Shown here: positions 39,009 through 49,584 of the stretch, one piece after another
How positions within the stretch are numbered: position 1 is the stretch's first letter
Layout of the letters: each line of letters begins with the position of its first letter
Source of the DNA: Cladocopium goreaui
Lineage: Eukaryota > Sar > Dinophyceae > Suessiales > Symbiodiniaceae
NCBI GenBank assembly: GCA_947184155.2
Contig: CAMXCT020000489.1
Span: 180,513 to 244,512 of the forward strand
DNA: 64,000 bases
Reading direction: 5' to 3'
Made by a program: the position numbers and the translations under genes
The notes under the pieces: generated by a model
Told to the model about the DNA's origin: nothing
The model's input: the letters and a program-made list of their open reading frames with translations, nothing else
The model's database searches: none

Positions 39009-42000
39009 GTCTTTGCACCAGCCCAGTCTGCCCAGTCTGTAGTGATGAGAGAACAAGGAGATAAGATGACCGTCGTCTTCACAGACAGTCCGCTGTCTAG
39101 GACTTCAACGTTGCGCCAAATCCTCATGACATCCCTAAAATCAAACCCTGTGCAGCGCATTGCTACTCTTTTCTGTGGCCCTGACCAGCAGAGTCTGGAC
39201 ATCGATGGTTTCAGCACTTAGATGATCCTCACTTGATGTGACTTGCAGTTGACAGTCCCGACAGTCAATTGCCTTGATCATGTCGGAACCTCCCAGGCTC
39301 GCAGTTGATCACCGTCCTTGTCATGCATTGACCAAATGCGTGCCTTGGAAGCAATGCATCGAACGTTTCTGTCACCACAAAAATCAAATCCTTTGATATC
39401 CTTTGACACACTGAATTCTTGGGAGGTGGCTCCCAAGGTGATAGCTAACTCAAAAAAAAACTAATCTTTAGATACACTTAAATACAATTTAATACCTACA
39501 CCTTTTCAATCAAATATATCAAATACAATTTAGATATATTTAGAATTATTTAGATACCTTTCGTATTCCCGTTGTGACCTCGCTCTGCACTGAGGACCAG
39601 CATTTGTATTTTTCAAGATCCGCTCCATGGCATCAACCTGCTTCTGGCCTTGGCGTCGCGTGAACGGCGTGAACGGCGTGAACAACCCATCCCAAAGGCC
39701 CAAAGGCCTCGGGGCCGATGGCCTGGGAGGATGGCGCCTGGGATGGCCTGTGGCTTCGGTACACTTTTTGGCTCAGCTGCGAACGATAAACTTCGCGCCT
39801 TAGGACAAAAAATGAACAAAAAGGCTGGAAAACATTCTCGTTTTAGTTTGACGTCAGGCGCACCTTCAACCTTCTCCATTCTAATCCGATAAGTTGAAAC
39901 AAGTTGGAGCAGGAAACAAAATGTTCCGTATGGTTCCTGGTGTCCATACACTGTCCGATTCCTGTGATATCTGTGATTGTATCGGACTTGAATCTAGGAT
40001 ATCTAGGGCTTCAGGCCACCCTTTCCCTCCTCCTGGTGGTGGAGGGCCGACCATGTCGATCTGGACAGAGGCCAGAGGCGGGGAAGAAATGTGAAGAAAT
40101 GTGAAGAGTGCACAATGCAATGGTATCAAAATGTATCAAAATGTATCAAATCTCCAGTGTCAGAAAGTGCGGGCTCGACTAGACATTGCAAGCTAGGCAA
40201 ATCATGCTGCAAGCTGTCCCCTGCTCATCCCTGCTCCCTTTATTCCGTGTGTATGTATTTCATGAAAATTTCGTGCACTTCTTCTCCAACATCTTCATAC
40301 ATCTTCATACATCTTCTATAGAGATGGTGAACCAACATGACATGGTATAGTCCTGTACCAGGCAAGGCAAAAATACTGAGCGCCACTTCTGCAGATATCA
40401 AACTGTCTTAGTGGCCGGCCAAGAGTTCATCGATGTTGAACTTTGGGTTGTACCAAATCATTTCCTCCACATCAGCGAAGCTCTCTACATCTCTCTACTA
40501 GCGCCCCTGAAGCTGCTTGGTTTCCAGAGAGCCGATGTTTCTGGGTCCTAGCTTCAACAAATAATGCATTGGTGTTCTATGGACAAAATGTGGACAGGAA
40601 ACACAAGGTCCTTCTCTACAGAGTGAGGACTTCCTAAGTCAGCAGGTTTATGCCCTTGGATGTCTACACGAGTGAATGATGTTGATGTGTTTAAATCTTC
40701 TGAACGAAACCTGGTTCTGTCTCATTCTCTGCACGGATATCTTGTCTACTCTTGTTTGCTTTTGTTGTCTTCCTGATTTCCTGATTTTTTGCAATCTTAA
40801 GTGTGGATCTGAACATGCTCAAGAGCTGAGAGCCCCCGACGCAGCAAAATTCGCAAGACAGCGCCACACGCGTGGCCACAGGCGATCATATGGGCAGAAT
40901 GGACCCTGGTGACAGTTCATCACTCCGGTGTGCAGAGCAAACGCGCAGCAAATGATTGATGACACATGTTTGCTGCAGCAAGATACAGAATTTGATTATC
41001 GGCTTGGGAAACCTTCCGCTCAACCATTCGGCAGAAAGCGCAGAGCCCAATCGTGATATCAATGACTGAAGAGTTGAAGTCAAAAAAAACACACGTAGCA
41101 TCAAAGCATCCATAGTTTGAGCACTGGGACTGCTGGCACAATCACATTCATCAGTTCAACATATTTCATATGACTTCATCATCACTTCATCATCACTTCA
41201 TATCACTTCATCTATTCTGCATCGGTACCAGTTTGGTCACCAGCTTGACATTCAATGAGACCATCCCCGTGGGTCCGCACTTCAACTCATCCAAAGTTTG
41301 GCAAATCAAATGCCAATCCTGGAAGGACCAAACCTGAGTCGTCCAAATGTGTCATCACAGACACAAAAATCACAAAAAGTAAAACTGCAAAAACACTAAG
41401 TAAACTGAACTATCTGAACTATACTAAACTTCTTCACTCAAGGCATGCTGATGTGTTTTTGGACATCCAAGGAGCAACACACAATTACAAAAGTTCCGAC
41501 ATGTCCGCAGTGACTCGCATTGCCATGACCGGCATCGGCATGTTTCATGGTTTGATGAGTTTGATGTCCAGTGCTCCTGAGCCCCAGCATCTAGACCTAC
41601 TGCTGAGTCCATGTTCATTTTGCTCCTGGATCGAATTTGGACAATCAGTGAATCGGTGCACTGGCAACGTCCACAAATCAGCAAATATCAGCATAGTTTT
41701 CTTTCACTCGCTGCTTTGCCAGCCCTGATTCAACTCTGCCCATATATTAATATGACATGTTGTGAACTTTGCCATGTTGAAGCCGACAGAAAGTGCAAGA
41801 CCTCCCCCCAAACCGCCTCCCAAAGCCAGGAAAATCGATCATGACCTGGAGGACTGACAGCGCTGGTAACGACATATTTTTTTCGAAAAAACCAATGGAC
41901 CTCAATGTAAATTCTGACATATTCTGACCTTCGTCCTTCGGGGATGGGAGACACTTTTAACGCAAGCCTGTTTCCGCCGCCAAATTTCAAATGAGCAACA

Positions 42001-42590
42001 CTTTGCAGCAGCTTGGCAACAGGTCTGCTGGGCTGCTGGAAACTGAACTGAGCTGCCGAACTACGGAGAAACCTTTCATGAAGAGAGGTCGACCTAGCTT
42101 TACCCACCTTGATGCATGAGACTTCAATCTGTGAACACTGCACGTGGCGGCTCTGTCCTAGTTTTTTGGGTGGCCTTTGTCAATGCGTTTTCCTTCAAAA
42201 ATGAGCTGTCTGGACCCTGATGGGAGAAAGGGAGAATAGTTTCTTGACTGTGAATGCACAATTCCTGCAAGCTGGAATGGGATTGCAAAGCAGACTGTGA
42301 TCGCCACATCCAAATTAGAATCCAACATCATCAACTAAAATCCGGGATTCATCAACAAATCCGAAATCTGATAAGATCTTACAAGAATTCAACATAATTC
42401 AACTTGCTTTTTGATTTCGAAATTTTCGAAGCTTGTTTAAGTTTGTTTATATCGTGAAACCCCAATCTTCGGTCTGAGGAGCAGGACGTCCAGGAACTGG
42501 TGAGAGGAGGTTCCAGGCCATGCAGCAGCATCGCGAAGGGACCTTGCCTTCGAGTGAACTGCAGTGACTTGTACAGAATCTACTGATGAT

Positions 42591-42870
42591 ATTCATAATA
42601 TTTCATAATATTTCATAATATTTCATAATATTTCATAATATTTCATAATATTTCATAATATTTCATAATACTATATATATAAAATATACATATAGTATAT
42701 ATATACATATAATATACAAGTGTCAACACTGCTCTTATAGACATGCTATGAATATGATAGCTTTAGTATACCTGTCATATTTTAGCTCATAATGTATCAG
42801 CAATTATCAGCATACACATATAAATCATATATATATAATATAATATATATATAATAATATAAATATATAT
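42591..42870. repeat. (TTTCATAATA)8 array plus AT microsatellites
   Basis: 42591-42670 is eight consecutive decamers, seven of them identical, period exactly 10 bp. It grades into TATA-rich DNA with further AT blocks at 42825-42870. The longest decamer array in the window. Confidence 0.95.
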
Positions 42871-44412
42871 AATGTACCTCCAATAAACGCTTTGACACCT
42901 CGTCTTCAGCTGTTTGGCTTGTGGCTGCCACAGGCATCGGATCTCAGCCAGAAAAAATCCAATGATGCAACAACTTCCACAGGAAGGCCCTTGGGTACAT
43001 CTTAATGATCTTAGATGATCTTAGGATATGTAGTGGATATGTTAGGTAGATTTAGGTAGCAGATTCTGCATAAATCTCTGCGGCAAACATGTTTTCTCAG
43101 GAAGACATCTCCGGTGTACCAAACCGAACTTGATCCAACTTCATGGTATTTCACGGTGCTATTTTATCATTTTGCCTCTCTGAGTTTGCAGCATTGATCT
43201 GAAAAGTGTCCTTTGGCGTTTTGCCCCAAGGCCCAAGGCCAAGAAATGTTGCCGTAGTTACTTGCCGTCAGCCAGAGCTACAGAGCTACAGCCAAGACCC
43301 AAGAGCCCATCAAACTTCGATTCCCTACTGTTCGGTCTTGGAAAATGATGAAAAAATGTGCACAATCGGCCGTAAAGCGCCGTAAACAGATCTTTCGATA
43401 TCTTTCCGACAAAGTCCTTGATGCTGAAGCAGACGGTTTCAGTGCTCAGTTCCTGAAAGGATCATGCTCTGGTATCACAGTGTATCACAGTGTACCACTG
43501 TTCTCAAGGAAGACTACTGCCATGAGGACAGTGTCGAGGACTTTCAGGGGGCTACGGCACTGCTATGGTCGAAAACACTCGGCCATGCCTTGCGGTAGAA
43601 GTGACGTTCCTGCAGTACATGTCCACTCACTTTTGCCGGAAAAAGGGTGATGCTTCTCCGCAAAGTTGTTGCATTGCCTCTCTTGTTGAACCGGAAAGTA
43701 TTTGCGCTATTCTTCTATATTCAGTTCATTTTCGAGTAAGGGGCCATGTTACATGACCCATGGCATCTAAGAATGAAGCAGGTCAACAACAAAGTGGCGA
43801 TCAATGGCACAGCGCAGTCAACGCAGTGAACCCAATGAACGCGGAGAACGCAGTTGCCTTCTCTTTGAAGAGCTCCCCCCACAAGGCACACCTCGGTGTC
43901 ACAGTGCCACGGCATGCCACGGCATCCCTATTCCACAGGCTAGAGCTGGAGATGGAGGACGCTGGAGGCTAGAGGCGAGCGACACTTTGAAGAACCTCAC
44001 CGTATCCTCTTGGCGCTGCTTCAGGGGAATCCAAGTGTGAGATCTGGGAAGACATGAGAGAACAATAGAGAACATCTATCATCATCTATCCCTTTTTTTG
44101 CAAAACAAACAGTGTTTCTGGCCCTTCCCAAGCATTGCCCACTCCTGTTGCTGTTGCCGCATTGTGTTCAGCAGCTGGGAAACCCCACCGATCGGACGGC
44201 TCGTCCATAGCTGTAAACACCTCGCAAGAACACATTGATTTTTTGTTTGACATGTGGGTGGTCGTGACCATTCTTTTTTCTTCAGGACGCTGTATTTTTA
44301 TGTATTTTTCATGTTTTTTCACCGAGCCCGCCGAGCCCCACCAGAAATCATTACAGTAATCTATTATATATGATTACTTTTTTATTTTATGATATTACAT
44401 AAATATATATAT

Positions 44413-44644
44413 CAATTCAGTTCAACGACGTGCATATGATCAATGCACTGCACACAGCTGCTGCAATGTTTTTCCATCCTTGCAGGACGTGGGTAAGTCA
44501 GGATGGATGTATGATGGGAGATCGTTCCCACCGAATACAGAATCAAAAATCAGGCAGATCAACCTGTGCATCGCAAACGGCTGAGTGTTGATCAACTCAG
44601 ACATCCAAAAATGATCCATCCTTGAAATAAATGAAAACAGACCC
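44413..44644 (-). repeat. terminal direct repeat, outer copy (B2-like)
   Basis: 232 bp, identical by eye over its full length to 45057-45288. It ends the element on the 3' side, next to an AT-rich flank. Each copy contains five GATC sites and the near-palindrome around TTGATCAA. A retroelement relying on a recombinase would use such repeats to form its circular intermediate. Confidence 0.95.
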
Positions 44645-45056
44645 TGTAAACAGGCAAATCAGCCTGTTAGGTCACCTGAAATAAAAAGCAATGATCACTC
44701 AAAAGATCAGTACTACCGATACTGAATAGGATCGCCTGAGTCTGAAAGATCCAGGAGCATCAGAAAAATATATGAGCTCCACACAGCAACCGATCAAGTT
44801 GCACAAATCAAGGGGGTTTTTGGGAGGGATGGGACAACAAAGATCAGGGAAAAAGGGGATCAGATCTTGACCCAAAATGGCAAAGATCATAAAATAAATA
44901 AACCCGATCGGGTAAGACTGATCCATGTCGTCCCTCCCTCGATCGAGGAATCTCCAAAATACTGAACATCACAAAACAAGATGGAAACGCAACTGGTGCC
45001 AAGAACTCCAAATTGACCCACTTATTCCTAGCCTACCAAACCGTTAATAAGTGAAC
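44645..45056 (-). repeat. spacer between terminal repeats (A2-like), GATC-rich
   Basis: 412 bp separating the two 232-bp repeats; in the split-repeat model this is A2 and should match the element's lost 5' end (A1). It holds twelve GATC tetramers, the palindromes CCCGATCGGG (44903-44912) and CCTCGATCGAGG (44937-44948), and at its edge a 7-bp inverted repeat AACAGGC/GCCTGTT (44649-44668). No coding potential; the 75-codon minus frame here is not convincing. Confidence 0.8.
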
Positions 45057-45288
45057 CAATTCAGTTCAACGACGTGCATATGATCAATGCACTGCACACA
45101 GCTGCTGCAATGTTTTTCCATCCTTGCAGGACGTGGGTAAGTCAGGATGGATGTATGATGGGAGATCGTTCCCACCGAATACAGAATCAAAAATCAGGCA
45201 GATCAACCTGTGCATCGCAAACGGCTGAGTGTTGATCAACTCAGACATCCAAAAATGATCCATCCTTGAAATAAATGAAAACAGACCC
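45057..45288 (-). repeat. terminal direct repeat, inner copy (B1-like)
   Basis: Second 232-bp copy, beginning six bases after the Pol stop codon. Identity with the outer copy implies a recent insertion or homogenisation. Confidence 0.95.
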
Positions 45289-45294
45289 ACGCCG

Positions 45295-48261
45295 CTACCA
45301 GTTAGGGAACACTGGCTCAATCGACTTCCAGCCTAAATTTTCACCCACCTCCGTCTGAGCTCTGGACGGTGGATCAGCAGGATTGGAGTCAGTTGGAACC
45401 CTATCAACATAAAGAAAAACTTCGAGCTCAAGAGCTAATTTCCAAAATATCCCTACCAGTTCGCAAAGGTCTTCTTTTGCAGAGTAGCCCTTGACCAAGG
45501 AGCCCTGAACTGGTTCAGAGTCAACGAACATCAAAGTCCAGGAGCCACGGATCCAAGGCTTAAACGTTTCAAGAGCTACTACTGTGGCAAAGAACTCTAC
45601 CATTGCGATCTGAGACTTCCTAGGGAGCCACCTAGAAATCATTTTGGAACTAACTTCGCAGCTAAACTGTACTGGCTGCATCCCGCGCTTGAAGAGCACC
45701 CCGCCTATCCATGGTTTCAAAAGAGCACTAGTGCCGTCAGGAAAACTGCCATCAGTAAAAATGACAAAGTCAGCAGGGCGAGCGCCGAGCAAAGAGATAG
45801 GTCTTGGCGGCCCGTCGCTGATAAGCGTCCTCCAATGGTGTAGTGCCAGAACCAGAGCTTTGTTCAAGTCGGACCTGTGAAAGGAGGAATACTGTCTTTC
45901 TGAAAGCACCCTGAGGAAAGCGCGACCAATCTTTCCCCACAGCTGAGAAGCGCCGAACATCAGCTTCCCTCTCAGTTTGCCAGCTTGACCTGGCGGCAGC
46001 AAGCCAACTTCCAAAATAGTGTCGATCTCAGAAGTCAGCTCCTCCTTTCTGGATGGCTTGATCCTCAAACAGAAAGCTGCTAGGTCATATGTGACCCCTA
46101 AAATAGTGGGGTCGCTACAGAGCTGCAACTTCTTGCGATCAAATTGAGCTCCTAACCACCAGTGAACTTTCTGTGCGACCGTATGAGCGGAGCCGCATGT
46201 GGTCACAGTTTCGAACCCGTACTTGTCATCGTAAAAGTTGAAAGCCGCGACCCAAAAGAGCCTTCTCAAAATGTCAGTGATTGCCGCAGATCTACGGTTG
46301 TAGTTAGAAACAGCCGCCACTAGACCGAACGAGTGGCCAATCATTACAAAGAAAGAAATGTTTCCAGTGGTTGGTTCCTTCAGCGAGATCATGCTCCACC
46401 GGCGGTGATCGGGCCGGATGGGGATTTGGCGATATGCCTTCCGCTCATCCAAGACCCAACCTTGGAGATTTGTGTCCTCAGATACATTGGATCTCAACCA
46501 CCTCAATGCTGCAACATTGACGTCCGTGGACGGGAGCTCAAGCTTCTCCATGATCCTGGATGCCATATTGATCCCATTCGTAGTTGCACTGTCAACTCCG
46601 CGGACCTTGTTTTTCTGCACCACCTCGAACCTTTGGGTAGGGATCCAATCAGTGACCCCTAAGATCTCATCAACTTCTTGTCTGGAGAAAAATGGCCCGA
46701 GCGTGACCTTCTCTTCGACATCTTCCATAGTGGCTTCCCAGACCTTGGCCGTGTGTTCAGTCACCGCCGATCTGTTCACGTTCTTGATCACTTTGGAAGA
46801 GAACTCCCAGGCCCTTTCACAGAGCTCGGATTCACTCAGAGCGTCTTCCAAGTCAATGAGCAGAGGCCACCGTTGCGAGCGCTGGATGTCACCTACAATT
46901 GGAAAACCAAAAAGCAAATCATCCACCAGACGTTGATCCACGCAGTGGGCAGCGGCGAGCATATGCCTCCAGAGAGCCACATGTGTGCAGGTGCCGAGCT
47001 GAAGCGGCTGCCCATCAGGAACTCCGCGCAAGAGGCGCCGCAGGTGCGGATCCCGCACAAAACTGAGCTCGCGATCAGTCTCCGGGAGCAAATAATGCGC
47101 CTGAGCTGACCAGAAAGCAAGAGCTCCTTCGCGGTGTCCCAGAACTTTGTGGGGATGAAAAACTACCATGGCAAGAGCCTCTTGCAGATCCGGTTCAAGA
47201 GCCGGATCCTTGGTAAATGGATGCACCAGATCAAGGGCGGCGCGAACAGCTGTCCCTGGCTCCATTTCTGTCTGGAGCAAGGGTGGCATCGCTGATCTCT
47301 TCAGTTGATACCCTGCAGCGACCGCCTTCTGAGCGGTCAATTGTTGTTTGTGAGCTTTCCAAGGAACAGCTTGTCCCACAGGCCTCTTGCGATCGCCGCT
47401 AGCTTGCGACCACCGAAATGTCGCGAAAAGCGGGTCAGAACTCTTGGCTACAATGGTGTCAGCCCAGAGTTCGCACAGAGCTGCAGGATAAACTTGAGCA
47501 AGTTTGGTGCGAAACACTTTTGCCCCCTGGATCTCCACCATGCCCGTCAGCGGTTCATGATTGTGTGGCCTTGTGTCGCGATCGCAGCAAAGGGCGACTG
47601 GACCCAGATCTGCCGACGACAAAATTGCCGTAGGCTTTTTATGTTCTGATCCAAAACGGCACATATCCAGTTCGAAACGGCGAACGCCGCTCAGCTGAGC
47701 TATCTCCACAATGGGCGGCATTGACCAAAGGAAAGAGCCCGCTGGATTCTCGAGGGACCAGCCGACACCATGAGAGTGGCACAGCTGGATGATGTCCGCC
47801 GTAAACTGCATGAACTTGTTGCCCATCAAAACCTTCTGACGATCGCTGTCTGACAAGTGTGGAAGGCCCCACAAGTGCTGCTGATCACGCAGTGGTGGAG
47901 GTCCCCCGTCCTTCTTCCGAGCAAGGCTGAAAGACGAACAGGGGGTGCCAAAATGAATAAAAACAATAAAGCCATGGACAATGAGCTTCTTCAAATGATC
48001 CTGGACCTGTGGATCCAGCACGTCCACAGCTTCTAGCACAAAACTGTTGAGCAAAATCTCAATGGGCGGGAGGATCTTGGTGCCGCGAGCACTGATTGCT
48101 TGCGATAGCCCCGCTTCCCCCGCGAAAATTTCCAGAAAAAGACCACTGCCAGTCGGAATCTCCAGGGATCCCCAAAACGGTGCTGGCTTAACTGTCAGAT
48201 CAAAAGAATGAACTTCATTTGTGACGCCAGCTGCCGCGGGATCCCGCTTGTGTGAGCCGGC
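45295..48261 (-). CDS. Pol: C5 DNA methyltransferase, reverse transcriptase, RNase H
   Basis: An open frame of 988 codons from the codon after the Gag TGA to TAG at 45295, six bases before the inner terminal repeat. Residues 42-57 hold C5 methyltransferase motif I (FLEIFAGEAGLSQAIS), 105-112 motif IV with the catalytic Cys (GTPCSSFS), 170-175 the motif VI position as ENPAGS rather than ENV, and about 201-213 CRFGSEHKKPTAI. The domain is compact, with no clear motif X. Reverse transcriptase follows: LDERKAYRQIPI near 605 and the YxDD box as FYDD near 676. RNase H has FTDGSF near 837, MVEFFA near 889, FVDSE near 914 and DSNPADPPSR near 953. No ATG exists before the methyltransferase, so synthesis by readthrough of the TGA or from a Gag-Pol polyprotein is inferred. 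No internal stop: the copy looks intact. Confidence 0.92.
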   Translation of the reverse strand, partial: AGSHKRDPAAAGVTNEVHSFDLTVKPAPFWGSLEIPTGSGLFLEIFAGEAGLSQAISARGTKILPPIEILLNSFVLEAVDVLDPQVQDHLKKLIVHGFIVFIHFGTPCSSFSLARKKDGGPPPLRDQQHLWGLPHLSDSDRQKVLMGNKFMQFTADIIQLCHSHGVGWSLENPAGSFLWSMPPIVEIAQLSGVRRFELDMCRFGSEHKKPTAILSSADLGPVALCCDRDTRPHNHEPLTGMVEIQGAKVFRTKLAQVYPAALCELWADTIVAKSSDPLFATFRWSQASGDRKRPVGQAVPWKAHKQQLTAQKAVAAGYQLKRSAMPPLLQTEMEPGTAVRAALDLVHPFTKDPALEPDLQEALAMVVFHPHKVLGHREGALAFWSAQAHYLLPETDRELSFVRDPHLRRLLRGVPDGQPLQLGTCTHVALWRHMLAAAHCVDQRLVDDLLFGFPIVGDIQRSQRWPLLIDLEDALSESELCERAWEFSSKVIKNVNRSAVTEHTAKVWEATMEDVEEKVTLGPFFSRQEVDEILGVTDWIPTQRFEVVQKNKVRGVDSATTNGINMASRIMEKLELPSTDVNVAALRWLRSNVSEDTNLQGWVLDERKAYRQIPIRPDHRRWSMISLKEPTTGNISFFVMIGHSFGLVAAVSNYNRRSAAITDILRRLFWVAAFNFYDDKYGFETVTTCGSAHTVAQKVHWWLGAQFDRKKLQLCSDPTILGVTYDLAAFCLRIKPSRKEELTSEIDTILEVGLLPPGQAGKLRGKLMFGASQLWGKIGRAFLRVLSERQYSSFHRSDLNKALVLALHHWRTLISDGPPRPISLLGARPADFVIFTDGSFPDGTSALLKPWIGGVLFKRGMQPVQFSCEVSSKMISRWLPRKSQIAMVEFFATVVALETFKPWIRGSWTLMFVDSEPVQGSLVKGYSAKEDLCELVGIFWKLALELEVFLYVDRVPTDSNPADPPSRAQTEVGENLGWKSIEPVFPNW

Positions 48262-48264
48262 TCA
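48262..48264 (-). other. in-frame TGA between Gag and Pol
   Basis: Gag and Pol lie in one frame separated only by this TGA, whose context reads CAC TGA GCC. The open frame on both sides totals more than 1400 codons. It may be a programmed readthrough codon, as in gammaretroviruses, or a point mutation in this copy. Confidence 0.85.
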
Positions 48265-49551
48265 GTGGTTGCCCACCATGGGGTGGGAGGCGCCACATAC
48301 CATGCACAAATGCTTGAACCTGCACTTGTCGGCGAGCGCGCACCCCATGGAGGAATTGAAATAATGGCATCTCTTCGGCCCTGCGACCGACTTGGCCGCT
48401 TGGGCGATCGCCTTCCACTCAGTGTCCGGAATGCGTTTGTCTTTGTCGATCTTTGCATCCTTTGAGCTGGCTTTTGGTTTCTTGTCGAACTGCTCCTTCT
48501 TGACGAGCCTGGCTTCTTTGGCCTCTCTGAGAAGCTCTTTGTTTCGAAGCCGCTGCTTCTTCCTCTTGTTGGGAGACGGCTTGTCAAGTTGGTCGATCTC
48601 GACCTTGTCTTGGGGATCCTCAAGATCTTCCTTCTTCTTCTGATCGAACTTGGAGAGGACCGCCTTGGTGCGAGCGTCATTCCACAAATATTTGTGGTTG
48701 TTGAGCACCTCTTTGAGAGCATCTTCAAAAGTGGGATAGAGCTGCCGTTGCTCGGCTTGCAAGCGATGGATCTTCTTCCTGATCAGGGCGTCCGCGGCCA
48801 TGAGATTGGGCAGCCCTGGACATTCTGACCTAAACTGCTCGAGCTCCTGCAGATATCGCAATGGACCTGCTGCACGAGAGTACGTACAAATGTTCAGGTA
48901 TTCCATAGCCATGAACAGGGCGTGGATGCGGTTGAGCAAGGTCTGAACGTCCGTCACCTGATCAGGTTCATCTGCCTTCGAGATCGTGAGCAGATCCTCT
49001 GCGTTCTTGCTGAGACCCGCTTTCTGAACGATGCTGTCGGCACGCGTCCTGATCTCGGCAACCGTGTAGTACGGCATCATTCCATGAACAAGGAAGTCGC
49101 GGCTGACCTTCTCGACAAACTTTTTGTGTGGCTCCTTGGCGTCCAGAAGGATCACATCTGGATGAGCTGCCACGAACCTTGTGCGGAACTCCGCATGGTC
49201 CTCTTGAGCCATCTCCGGAACTTTGTTCGGATCTTCTTCCATGCGGGCACGTCTTGTCGCAAATTGACCTTGTAGAGCGTGACACGCGTGCCAAACTGCC
49301 GCGAGCTGCATGAGAGAAAGCTCCCGAGCTGCTTCGTCGGTGCCGAGCTCGGCTGACGGGATCATGGTCTTGAGTGTGTTCTTGACCACCGTGGCTGTAT
49401 CGCCGAGCATGGCGAACACTTCAACTGACAGGAGACCCTTGTCAGCGCTCGAGCGGCACAAGGCTTCGCGCAGCCCCATACGCCCAAAGATCTGCCTGAG
49501 GGCGATCTTCGGCGTGTGATCTGCATCGGCATATGTGGTGCGATCCACCAT
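48262..49551 (-). CDS. Gag-like protein with CCCH and second zinc finger
   Basis: ATG at 49551 (MVDRTTYADADH) is preferred over the GTG eleven codons upstream; the product is 429 residues. The first 300 residues are helical and unrecognised, as usual for Gag. A basic stretch follows (KRKKQRLRNK, VKKEQFDKKPK). At the end come a CCCH finger (C395, C404, C410, H414: spacing C-x8-C-x5-C-x3-H) and a second cluster (C416, C419, H423, H429) whose last histidine is the final residue before the TGA. CCCH fingers bind RNA in many proteins, so packaging of element RNA is a reasonable inference. Gag-like proteins with such fingers accompany dinoflagellate retroelements. Confidence 0.82.
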   Translation of the reverse strand: MVDRTTYADADHTPKIALRQIFGRMGLREALCRSSADKGLLSVEVFAMLGDTATVVKNTLKTMIPSAELGTDEAARELSLMQLAAVWHACHALQGQFATRRARMEEDPNKVPEMAQEDHAEFRTRFVAAHPDVILLDAKEPHKKFVEKVSRDFLVHGMMPYYTVAEIRTRADSIVQKAGLSKNAEDLLTISKADEPDQVTDVQTLLNRIHALFMAMEYLNICTYSRAAGPLRYLQELEQFRSECPGLPNLMAADALIRKKIHRLQAEQRQLYPTFEDALKEVLNNHKYLWNDARTKAVLSKFDQKKKEDLEDPQDKVEIDQLDKPSPNKRKKQRLRNKELLREAKEARLVKKEQFDKKPKASSKDAKIDKDKRIPDTEWKAIAQAAKSVAGPKRCHYFNSSMGCALADKCRFKHLCMVCGASHPMVGNH

Positions 49552-49584
49552 TCCGAAAAGAAATCTTGGAAAAATTTTGAGCAC

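Larger units (their letters stand above)
36260..44410. other. repeat-bearing DNA without a supported gene
   Basis: Possible coding patches that I could not orient: 36269-36380 (plus-strand MSWEPKREPPLQRIRMGK or its antisense), 37020-37270 (both strands open), 39640-39890 (plus-strand GSAANDKLRALGQKMNKK or antisense). The stretch also holds a CT run (38990-39008), decamers at 38891-38917, 40084-40108, 40123-40150 and 40291-40318, the large decamer array at 42591, and AT microsatellites to 42870. Confidence 0.5.

Noticed and set aside
39760..39790. A second spliced-leader-like word (TTTTTGGCTCAG)
   Set aside because: Only a partial match on the plus strand, with no gene downstream; chance level.
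44413..45288. Interpretation of the two 232-bp repeats as the two LTRs of a small element
   Set aside because: Only 412 non-coding bp lie between them, and the inner copy starts six bases after Pol; a split direct repeat end fits better. No 5' copy is seen next to Gag.
45644..47649. Several plus-strand open frames of 60-170 codons across the Pol region
   Set aside because: They are antisense shadows of the Pol frame, which has clear RT, RNase H and methyltransferase motifs.
48392..49519. Plus-strand open frames opposite Gag
   Set aside because: Antisense shadows; the minus strand has the zinc fingers and continuous coding.
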